Assembly: GCA_004525355.1 (NCBI GenBank)
Contig: SPCK01000179.1
Location: 1 to 5,185 of the forward strand
Direction: 5' to 3'
DNA: 5,185 nucleotides
From: Spirochaetales bacterium
GTDB lineage: Bacteria; Spirochaetota; Spirochaetia; Treponematales; UBA12059
The position numbers and the translations under genes were made by a program. Of the stretch, positions 1 to 5,185 are shown in pieces (positions within the stretch are counted from its first letter, which is position 1; each line of letters starts with the position of its first letter). The notes below the pieces were generated by a model, which saw only the letters and a list, made by a program, of their open reading frames with translations, searched no databases and was not told the DNA's origin.

Positions 1-222
1 CCCGGAATGGTGACCGCTTCCCTCCGGCCTGTGCATCAGGGGAAAGTGAACCGAGCCGCCGAGCGGATACAAAAGTACGAGCACGGCGGCGTCCCGCCAC
101 GACTCCCGGTCCGGCTGGACCGGGAAACCGCGCCGGTTCTCCGGCATCATGCCGACCCTGGCGGCTTCACCAGGCAGAAGCCGTACCGGATCAAGCATAT
201 CAATGATTCGGCTCAGGTCCAT
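1..222 (-). CDS. Nudix hydrolase, CoA pyrophosphatase (NudL)-like, N-terminal part only
   Basis: This is the first 74 codons of a gene that continues beyond the left edge of the window. The fragment begins MDLSRIIDMLDPVRLLPGEA. It then has an MMPENRRGFP stretch (residues 25-34), a hydrophobic strand AAVLVLLYP (45-53), and HFPLMHRPEGSGHHSG (59-74), where the window ends. This matches the start of the NudL/YeaB-type Nudix group: a short helix, 'pG.A...M.P..R', a strand 'AAVLvll', then 'l..R.....H.GqiaFPGG'. That group hydrolyses coenzyme A and related nucleotide pyrophosphates in the cytoplasm. The Nudix box (GX5EX7REUXEEXGU) would lie outside the window, so catalytic residues cannot be checked. 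The ATG at 222 gives the N-terminal length usual for the family. The frame stays open upstream to a stop near 336 but offers no ATG or GTG. The Shine-Dalgarno is weak (GACGAG), so translation may depend on the short ORF ending 11 nt upstream. The subfamily is less certain than the Nudix assignment. Confidence 0.72.
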   Translation of the reverse strand, partial: MDLSRIIDMLDPVRLLPGEAARVGMMPENRRGFPVQPDRESWRDAAVLVLLYPLGGSVHFPLMHRPEGSGHHSG

Positions 223-233
223 GACACTACTCG

Positions 234-320
234 TCAGGCCGGTCGCGACAACGGATCGGAATCGGCAGGGCGATCCGTTACGTTGGCATCGATATCGTTC
301 ATGCCGACCGCGAGTTTCAT
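234..320 (-). CDS. Possible 28-residue short ORF (leader peptide or gene remnant) ahead of the Nudix gene
   Basis: A 28-codon ORF starts at ATG 320 with a strong GAGGAG site 9 nt upstream and stops at TGA 236-234, 11 nt before the Nudix start. The peptide begins MKLAVGMNDIDANVTDR and ends ADSDPLSRPA. It has no signal peptide or membrane segment. The first 17 residues loosely resemble the opening of NifX/NifB-type (dinitrogenase iron-molybdenum cofactor family) proteins, which often read MKIAVxxND...VxxRFG, but nothing after that fits. It could be a translated leader that couples ribosomes to the Nudix gene, the remnant of a lost gene, or chance. It is probably not the true start of a frameshifted Nudix gene, because the Nudix N-terminus is already complete for its family. 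Its main support is the ribosome binding site. Confidence 0.35.
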   Translation of the reverse strand: MKLAVGMNDIDANVTDRPADSDPLSRPA

Positions 321-343
321 CGATACTATCTCCTCATCGATAC
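318..343 (-). repeat. Short direct repeat GTATCGATG flanking the Shine-Dalgarno
   Basis: Two exact copies of the 9-mer GTATCGATG occur on the minus strand at 343-335 and 326-318, 17 nt apart start to start. A shorter related copy (TATCGATG, 294-287) lies inside the short ORF. The second full copy supplies the ATG of the short ORF, and the first touches its ribosome binding site. Each copy contains the palindrome ATCGAT. The repeat is seen directly. Any role, such as a protein-binding site or a trace of slippage duplication, is inference. Confidence 0.5.
330..335 (-). promoter_or_regulatory. Strong Shine-Dalgarno (GAGGAG) for the 28-codon ORF
   Basis: GAGGAG on the minus strand lies 9 nt before ATG 320. 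It is a much better ribosome binding site than anything in front of the Nudix start at 222, so ribosomes loading this transcript are likely to start at the short ORF first. The same bases also read as part of a tiny ATG AGG AGA TAG frame (337-326). Confidence 0.55.
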
Positions 344-349
344 AAATCG

Positions 350-383
350 AATATTTTAAAGAGTGAACCACCCCGGGTTCACT
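350..383 (-). terminator. Candidate intrinsic terminator of the efflux operon
   Basis: A perfect 8-bp inverted repeat lies 45 nt after the TolC-family stop. The arms are AGTGAACC (362-369) and GGTTCACT (376-383), with a 6-nt loop. On the minus strand the stem is followed by CTTTAAAATATT. The stem is only half G+C and the T tract is just three residues before A residues, so termination would be weak or partial. The AT-rich tract also holds TAAAAT (358-353), close to a -10 hexamer, without a good -35 at 16-18 bp. The element could therefore end the pump mRNA, start the downstream one, or do both. Its place between two functionally unrelated genes supports the terminator reading. Confidence 0.45.
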
Positions 384-428
384 GGAGGCATTTTCAAAAG
401 AACAATCAATACGCTCATCGCCCGCCTG

Positions 429-1721
429 TCACTGAAGCAGTAAACGCCAATCTGTATTCAACGCGTATCCCAAGTCGATCAGCACGGACAGGTACTGGTA
501 TCGGTAACCCAACAGCGCCTGTTCCGCCGTCGAGACGTCCTGTTGCGCGTCCTCCAGCTCCAGGAACGTGGCACTGCCCAGGCGATACGCTTCCCGCGTC
601 TTTTCGTATATCCGCTCCGCGAGCGTCGCCTGCCGCCCGGCAAGCTCGATATTCGTCCCGGCCGATTCAAGATCCAGGACCAGTCCGCTGATTTCGTCCC
701 GCGCTGCCCTGAGCACGTCGGTATACTGGATCTCAAGCCGCCTGGCGGAATCCGCGAACAGCTGGACCGACAAATCCTTCTTCGAGCCGGGTATCCAGGA
801 ATCGACGGAAAAGGCGATGCCGGCGCTCACCGTCAACGAATCGATCGGGTCCGCGAAATCGCTCGACGAGGCATTCCAGGACGCGCCGAGACTGACTACC
901 GGCAGCTTGACGGTCGCAAGGGCCTTTCGGGCGGCCAGGTCGTTCGAAGCCTTCGCCAAGGTCAGGCGTTCCACGTCGAAACGATCCGCCAGCCTGTCGC
1001 CGGGCACGCTGATTGTTCCTGTGGACGCGGCGACAATCAACGGGGATGTCAGCGAAAAGTCGCCTTCCCCCTCGTATCCGACGAGCCGCTTGAATGATGC
1101 GAGTCGCTTGCGGTAATCGGTTTCAGCCTTCTGGTACGCCGGGCGGGAATTCCAGACGGACAGCTCCGCGCGCAGGATTTCAAGCTCGGGAACCAGGCCG
1201 TTCTGGTATCTGGTCCTAGCCAGGGCGAGTCGCTCTTCCGCGAGCTTGATCACCCGAGCCTTGTTGGCGATGTCCTGCTTGTAGACGACGAGCTGGAAAT
1301 AGGCTTTCTCCACGTCCCGGACCAGGCGGGCGCCGGCTTCACGCCGGGTCAGCGTTGCCGATTCCGCCGCGAGCCTTCGTTCTGACAGCTCGAACGCGGA
1401 AGCCGTGCCCAACGACAGCTGCACCCCGAGACTCAACTTTGTCCCCAGGGGCGAATCGCTCGAGTAGCCGGGACCTTCGGTTCCGAGGAGCGAGGGGCCG
1501 TCCCAACTCAGGGCAAGCCCCGCGCTCAAGCCCGGCATGAAGGTATTCCAGGCGCTTTGCAGGTCGCGTAACGCGCCTTCCGTTGCCGCGTATTGCGCCA
1601 TCAGGTCAGCGTTTCCGGCGATGGCCAGCTCGAGCGCCTCATCCAGGGTCAGCTCGACATCCTGCGCTAATGCTCCGGCCACCGATACAAACGCGATCAT
1701 GGCGACGATGGATAGCCTCAT
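429..1721 (-). CDS. TolC-family outer-membrane efflux protein
   Basis: This is a complete 430-residue outer-membrane factor, expected to trimerise into a beta-barrel plus alpha-helical duct that takes substrate from the RND permease and adaptor. A Sec signal peptide is visible (MRLSIVAMIAFVSVAGALA, likely cut after ALA at residue 19). No lipobox cysteine is present, so it is not an OprM-type lipoprotein. Two outer-membrane efflux protein repeats follow. The first opens with LTLDEALELAIAGNADLMA (25-43), has barrel-like strands around 64-105 and the helical motif RYQNGLVPELEILRAE (171-186). The second has strands around 272-308 and the matching motif YRLGSATFLELEDAQQDV (379-396). Long coiled helices cover about 110-212 and 320-416. 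At 430 residues it is shorter than E. coli TolC (about 490) but within the family range. The ATG overlaps the permease stop (ATGA) and has a GGAGG site 8 nt upstream, so the start is well supported. Confidence 0.93.
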   Translation of the reverse strand: MRLSIVAMIAFVSVAGALAQDVELTLDEALELAIAGNADLMAQYAATEGALRDLQSAWNTFMPGLSAGLALSWDGPSLLGTEGPGYSSDSPLGTKLSLGVQLSLGTASAFELSERRLAAESATLTRREAGARLVRDVEKAYFQLVVYKQDIANKARVIKLAEERLALARTRYQNGLVPELEILRAELSVWNSRPAYQKAETDYRKRLASFKRLVGYEGEGDFSLTSPLIVAASTGTISVPGDRLADRFDVERLTLAKASNDLAARKALATVKLPVVSLGASWNASSSDFADPIDSLTVSAGIAFSVDSWIPGSKKDLSVQLFADSARRLEIQYTDVLRAARDEISGLVLDLESAGTNIELAGRQATLAERIYEKTREAYRLGSATFLELEDAQQDVSTAEQALLGYRYQYLSVLIDLGYALNTDWRLLLQ

Positions 1722-4700
1722 CGGTCGAGCCTCCAGAGACTGAGGATTGCCGGAACCGCGAACAGAGTCAACGCCGTGGATATCGCCAGGCCCCCGGAAA
1801 CGGCTATTCCCAACGGCTGGAGGATGTTCGATCCCGATCCGAGGCCCAGGGCAATAGGCATCATGCCGAAGACCGTTGTGAGGGTGGTTATCAGTATTGG
1901 CTTGAACCTGATGGCCGCGGTCGCCTCGATGGCGGCGAGCCGATTCGCATAGCCCTTCCTGGTGTTCAGGTAGAAATCCATCAGGATGATCGCGTTATTG
2001 ACAACGATCCCACACAGCAGGATGGTACCCAGCAACGAATTGAGATTAAGGGTAGACCGAAACAAGAACAGCGAGAGGACGACCCCGATGAAGCCGAGCG
2101 GCACCGTCACCAGGATGACCAGGGGAATCTTGAGCGAATTGAACTGGACCGACAGCAGGAGGTAAATCAGGGCGACCGAGATGACAAGCGCGGTCATGAG
2201 GGACCGTATGGCCTCGTCCAGCTCCGCCCTCGGATTGTCGAAGGTATAGCCGTAACCGACGGGAACAGGAACGGTCTTCTGGAACAGTGATCTCGCCTGT
2301 GCTTCGAGGTCCGCTCGCTGGGCATCGGTCATATCCGCCGAGACCGAGGCATAAAGACGGAATACCGGTTCGCCATTCTCCGCGAATATCTGCGATACTG
2401 CCTTTGAGCTCCGAAAATCAAAGAAATGCTTGAGCGGAACGAATGTCTCCCGCCAGGGTATCAGGAAGTTTTCCAGCTTGTTTCTGGCATCGAGTTCCGT
2501 ATCGGAATAGGCGGCCGATACTTGCACTTCGTCATCGCCATTCATCATGGTGCCGGACGATGTCCCGGAGAGGACCCTCCGGACGAGGCCGGTTAACGAG
2601 GCTTCGGAAAGGCCCGGAAAGCCATCGAGAATCCCGATCCTCGATGTGAGGTCGAGCTGGTTGATGACTGACGTCGACGGCCGCGTGAAGGTTCGGCCGT
2701 ACATTCCCGACGCATTGAGTTCCCGTTGCATCGCGTCCAGAATCTCCACCTTGACGGCGGCATCGGATCCAGTGATGCTCGCCTGCATCGCGAACGTCTG
2801 GGGCAGCGGCAGGGCCGCGGGGTCCCACGACCCGATATTGAAATACCACGGGCCCTCCGACACGAACTCCCGTTCCAGCTTCGCGACGGCCTCGTCCACC
2901 ATAGCCGGGCTTTCAAGGTCGACGAACACCTGGTTCATCCTGCCGGATACGCTGGCGAAGGTCCGAGTCTTCATCGGCGAAAGAGCAGAGTCAATACGTT
3001 CCTCTATGGCTGGCAGGAGCAGTTCGATTACGTCGGGAGCCTCGGAATAGTCGTCATTCCGGAAGAAGACGACCACGCGATCCGATTTTGGCTTTGAAAT
3101 CAATTCCTTGGGTATGCGCGGAAGGAGGATGACGAGCGACAGGCCGAGCACAACAAACGAGCCCACCAGGAACAGGATCGCCCTGCTCCGCTTTGCTATC
3201 AGAGACCGCAGCAGGGAGCGATAGCCAGAGACAAGCGACACCATCATCGGATCCGATATACGGGCGAACCCCCGGGGCCGCCCGACGTCGAACGGGGCGG
3301 TCCGGCGTCCTCCGAACAGGAGGAACGCCGCGACCGGAACCAAGCTGAGGGATACCACCAGCGACATCAGCAGGGAGAAAACGACGGTCTTTGCCTGATC
3401 CCCGAGTATAGCCGCGGCCAGGGGCGCGGTAAAAGTGAGGGGCAGAAAAACCAGAACGGAAGTCAGCGCCGAAGCGATTATCGGGGCTCGGACCTGCCTG
3501 GTAGCGTCCATCACGATATCGGCCAGGCGGCCGGTACCCGCTCCGCTGCGGGTCTCGTTGCGCCAGCGATGAATGTTCTCCATGACGACTATCGTCGGAT
3601 CGATGATCATTCCGACCGCCAGGGCCAAGCCTCCGAGCGAGATCAGGTTTATCGATACCTTGAACACATACATGAAGATGAACGACAGGAGGATCGTAAC
3701 CGGAATCGACATCGCGATGATCAGCGTATTCCTCAACTCTCCGAGTATGACGAACACGATCAGTACCGCGAGCAGTCCGCCTATCAGCGCCGCCTGGATG
3801 ACGTTGGCGATGGATCGATTGATATACTTTGCGGGATCGAGGTAAAGCTTGAAGTCGGTGTCCGCTGGCAGGAGGCCTCCGGCTCGCGCTTCCTCCACAA
3901 TCGAGGTAAGCCGCTCGGTCATCCGGTTCAGGTTACCGCCTTCAACGGGCGTCAGCGACAACTGGATGGCCGGCTTGCCCCCGATGAGAAACACCCGCGA
4001 CGGAAGGGCATACCGGATGTCGATAGCCGCTACATCCTGCAGGGCGATGATCGAGTCGCCCTTCCGCCCTACTTCCAGTCGGGGCAATGCGGACAATTCG
4101 CGATCGGAGCGCTTGTACCGCAAGCTGTACCGGTTGTCGTTCTCGCGGAGCGTTCCGAGGGGTTGGGCGGTCGAGCTGGCCTGTAGCGCGTTGTCGATGT
4201 CGACGATCGTCAACCCGGCGGCCAGCATGGCCCTCTGGTTCAGTATCACTTCCACGGTCAGTTCCTCGGTACCGTAGAAACCGTACTCATCCACGTCCTC
4301 GATGGAGGAAATGCGGCCTTCGATGCCGGCCCGGAGCATGGGCAGCAGGTCCTCGGGCGGAACAGTCGCGGATGTGGCTCCCATGACGATGAAGCCCGCG
4401 TTCTCGCCTTCCCTGAAGCGTATGCTGTACGAGTCGCGGATTTCCGCGGGCAAACCGCTGTTGATCGAGAACATCAGTGATTCGACGGCCGCCCGGGCAT
4501 CGTCGCTCTTGATATTCCAGTCGAACGTAAGGGTTATGGAGCTGGAATCGCTGGAATACACGGTTTCGGTAAGGTCGACGTTACCGAGTCCGGTCAGCCT
4601 CGGTTCAATCCTGTCCGAGTATTGCCGCTGGAAATCGACAGCCGAGATGCCCGGATGGCTGAAGCGGATCGTGACCATCGGCCGGCGCGTCTGCGGATAC

Positions 4701-4801
4701 ATGAGAACGGGCAGTAGCCCGGCCACCATATAGCCCAGGAGGCACAGGAGGACGCACAACAGCAGAAATCCGATGATTCTATTGAAGATGACCTTGAGCA
4801 T
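1718..4801 (-). CDS. RND-family efflux permease (AcrB/MexB-like)
   Basis: This is a complete 1027-residue inner-membrane transporter, close to AcrB length (1049), expected to export substrates from periplasm or membrane using proton-motive force. The internally duplicated RND plan is clear: TM1 about 9-33, a periplasmic porter region 34-330, TM2-TM6 about 333-496, TM7 about 539-560, a second periplasmic region 562-865, and TM8-TM12 about 867-1021. Family motifs include GELRNTLIIAMSIPVTILLS (354-373), GLALAVGMIIDPTIVVMENI (391-410, TM4), VQFNSLKIPLVILVTVPLG (885-903), GIVVNNAIILMDF (931-943, TM10) and FKPILITTLTTVFGMMPIAL (966-985, TM11). Against AcrB, D401 matches D407, P402 replaces D408, N935 replaces K940 and K967 replaces R971. 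The VVNN form of TM10 is common in non-AcrB RND pumps; the proline is unusual. No clear methionine relay of heavy-metal CusA-type pumps was seen, so a drug, lipid or other small-molecule substrate is more likely, but it cannot be named. It starts 2 nt after the adaptor stop. Confidence 0.95.
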   Translation of the reverse strand: MLKVIFNRIIGFLLLCVLLCLLGYMVAGLLPVLMYPQTRRPMVTIRFSHPGISAVDFQRQYSDRIEPRLTGLGNVDLTETVYSSDSSSITLTFDWNIKSDDARAAVESLMFSINSGLPAEIRDSYSIRFREGENAGFIVMGATSATVPPEDLLPMLRAGIEGRISSIEDVDEYGFYGTEELTVEVILNQRAMLAAGLTIVDIDNALQASSTAQPLGTLRENDNRYSLRYKRSDRELSALPRLEVGRKGDSIIALQDVAAIDIRYALPSRVFLIGGKPAIQLSLTPVEGGNLNRMTERLTSIVEEARAGGLLPADTDFKLYLDPAKYINRSIANVIQAALIGGLLAVLIVFVILGELRNTLIIAMSIPVTILLSFIFMYVFKVSINLISLGGLALAVGMIIDPTIVVMENIHRWRNETRSGAGTGRLADIVMDATRQVRAPIIASALTSVLVFLPLTFTAPLAAAILGDQAKTVVFSLLMSLVVSLSLVPVAAFLLFGGRRTAPFDVGRPRGFARISDPMMVSLVSGYRSLLRSLIAKRSRAILFLVGSFVVLGLSLVILLPRIPKELISKPKSDRVVVFFRNDDYSEAPDVIELLLPAIEERIDSALSPMKTRTFASVSGRMNQVFVDLESPAMVDEAVAKLEREFVSEGPWYFNIGSWDPAALPLPQTFAMQASITGSDAAVKVEILDAMQRELNASGMYGRTFTRPSTSVINQLDLTSRIGILDGFPGLSEASLTGLVRRVLSGTSSGTMMNGDDEVQVSAAYSDTELDARNKLENFLIPWRETFVPLKHFFDFRSSKAVSQIFAENGEPVFRLYASVSADMTDAQRADLEAQARSLFQKTVPVPVGYGYTFDNPRAELDEAIRSLMTALVISVALIYLLLSVQFNSLKIPLVILVTVPLGFIGVVLSLFLFRSTLNLNSLLGTILLCGIVVNNAIILMDFYLNTRKGYANRLAAIEATAAIRFKPILITTLTTVFGMMPIALGLGSGSNILQPLGIAVSGGLAISTALTLFAVPAILSLWRLDR
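1730..1734 (-). promoter_or_regulatory. Shine-Dalgarno of the TolC-family gene, inside the permease gene
   Basis: GGAGG sits 8 nt before ATG 1721, within the last codons of the permease gene. With the ATGA stop/start overlap it fixes the start codon and fits translational coupling, keeping the outer-membrane duct in step with the permease. Confidence 0.7.
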
Positions 4802-4803
4802 CG

Positions 4804-5185
4804 TCAGGGAGCCTTTCCCGCCGCTTCGTCCAGTTCATCCAGGGTCATGCCTTCCTTCTCGTAGCCGGTAAGCACCCCAAGGTAGCGGTCGCCCGGCCGG
4901 ATTCCCCCCGCCAGCAGTACATCGTCCCCGAAAGATTGGCTCGTTTCCACCGGTACGGTCTTGAGATGCCCCGCCTCGTCCAGAACCCAAAGCACGCTCC
5001 GCCCGAAACGGCGGACCACGAGGCGCCTGGGCACGAATATGCCTCTGACGCTCTCGACCGCCAGATCGACGAACAGTACGGTACCAGGACGAAATGCCGG
5101 CTGCGCCGGGAACGACAGGATGGCCTGGAACAGTCCGGTGGCGTAGTCGGGCTCGATGGAGACAAATTCCAGGGTGCCCTTGAAA
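4804..5185 (-). CDS. RND efflux periplasmic adaptor (membrane fusion protein), C-terminal part only
   Basis: The last 126 residues of a gene whose start lies beyond the right edge are present; the first full codon is at 5184. The fragment reads FKGTLEFVSIEPDYATGLFQ, then AILSFP (21-26) and FRPGTVLFVDLAVE (31-44). This is the beta-barrel domain pattern of HlyD/AcrA-type adaptors ('G.v..I.p.vd..tgtf.v...fp......LrPGm.v.v'). It continues with IFVPRRLVVRR (49-59), a VLWVLDEAGHLKTVPVE strand pair (64-80), and the membrane-proximal pattern LLAGGIRPGDRYL (90-102), ending in an acidic tail (112-126). A GTG at 5034 is internal and is not the start. The lipoyl and hairpin domains and any signal or lipobox are outside the window. 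The protein bridges the permease and the outer-membrane duct, and the gene lies 2 nt upstream of the permease gene, as is usual for such operons. Confidence 0.9.
   Translation of the reverse strand, partial: FKGTLEFVSIEPDYATGLFQAILSFPAQPAFRPGTVLFVDLAVESVRGIFVPRRLVVRRFGRSVLWVLDEAGHLKTVPVETSQSFGDDVLLAGGIRPGDRYLGVLTGYEKEGMTLDELDEAAGKAP
4812..4818 (-). promoter_or_regulatory. Probable Shine-Dalgarno of the permease gene, inside the adaptor gene
   Basis: GGAAAGG on the minus strand lies 10 nt before ATG 4801, within the last codons of the adaptor gene. It is an imperfect site. Since the adaptor stop is only 2 nt from the permease ATG, re-initiation by ribosomes finishing the adaptor probably contributes to translation. 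Confidence 0.4.

Noticed and set aside
104..125. Perfect 9-bp G+C-rich hairpin (arms TCCCGGTCC and GGACCGGGA, 4-nt loop) inside the Nudix gene
   Set aside because: It lies in coding sequence with no T tract on either strand and the reading frame explains it, so it was not called a terminator. It could still slow translation or affect mRNA stability.
7..366. 119-codon plus-strand ORF opposite the Nudix gene and leader
   Set aside because: It shows no recognisable domain. The opposite strand encodes a recognisable Nudix N-terminus, so this is a high-G+C shadow frame.
356..418. 20-codon minus-strand ORF beginning MSVLIVLLKMPP between the TolC-family gene and the hairpin
   Set aside because: It runs through the hairpin, is very short and has only a G-rich stretch as ribosome site. 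It is hydrophobic at the start but shows no family features.
543..1116. Two long plus-strand ORFs (about 180 codons each) antisense to the TolC-family gene
   Set aside because: They overlap a clear TolC-family protein in full and have low-complexity, Arg/Ser/Pro-rich translations typical of antisense frames in G+C-rich genes.
1583..2290. 235-codon plus-strand ORF antisense to the TolC/permease junction
   Set aside because: Its translation is rich in Arg, Gln, Asp and Glu with no motif, and it lies opposite RND TM10-TM12, whose family motifs are clear. It mirrors codon bias in hydrophobic membrane segments.
3569..4186. 205-codon plus-strand ORF antisense to the first half of the permease gene
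   Set aside because: It is a very charged, His/Arg/Asp-rich shadow of membrane-segment codons, with no domain recognised.
1718..4801. Heavy-metal (CusA-type) pump identity for the permease
   Set aside because: I could not find the methionine trio or the paired TM4 features expected of CusA-type pumps, so no metal substrate is assigned.
4845..5165. 106-codon minus-strand ORF overlapping the adaptor fragment in another frame
   Set aside because: The frame open from 5184 to 4804 carries the adaptor family pattern. This alternative has Ser/Arg/Trp-rich sequence without a pattern.

Overview
The window is about 60% G+C by eye and carries one minus-strand gene block: the last part of a tripartite RND-type efflux operon, then the start of an unrelated housekeeping-type gene. 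The organism is a double-membraned bacterium, because an RND permease, a periplasmic adaptor and a TolC-like outer-membrane factor are all present. The style of the proteins (a 430-residue TolC-like protein with few close landmarks, a divergent RND permease, and a CoA-pyrophosphatase-like Nudix gene) fits a free-living spirochaete or a similar lineage. This is an impression from memory, not a placement.

Layout in transcription order, right to left: (1) 5185-4804, the C-terminal 126 residues of a membrane fusion (adaptor) protein, whose 5' part lies outside the window; (2) 4801-1718, a complete 1027-residue RND inner-membrane permease starting 2 nt after the adaptor stop; (3) 1721-429, a complete 430-residue TolC-family outer-membrane protein whose ATG overlaps the permease stop codon (ATGA); (4) 428-321, an AT-richer intergenic stretch with a perfect 8-bp hairpin, probably the operon's weak terminator, and a short GTATCGATG direct repeat around a strong ribosome binding site; (5) 320-234, a possible 28-codon ORF using that site; (6) 222-1, the first 74 codons of a Nudix hydrolase resembling the CoA pyrophosphatase (NudL) group, running off the window.

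The three efflux proteins should form one envelope-spanning pump. The permease would use proton-motive force in the inner membrane, the adaptor would bridge the periplasm, and the TolC-like trimer would form the exit duct. The tight spacing and the ATGA overlap point to one mRNA with translational coupling. The substrate cannot be told from the sequence.

No mobile element, CRISPR array, tRNA or rRNA was seen. The most unusual points are a proline beside the conserved TM4 aspartate of the permease, and the compact leader between the pump operon and the Nudix gene. The efflux operon is otherwise ordinary, and I do not see a convincing undescribed system.
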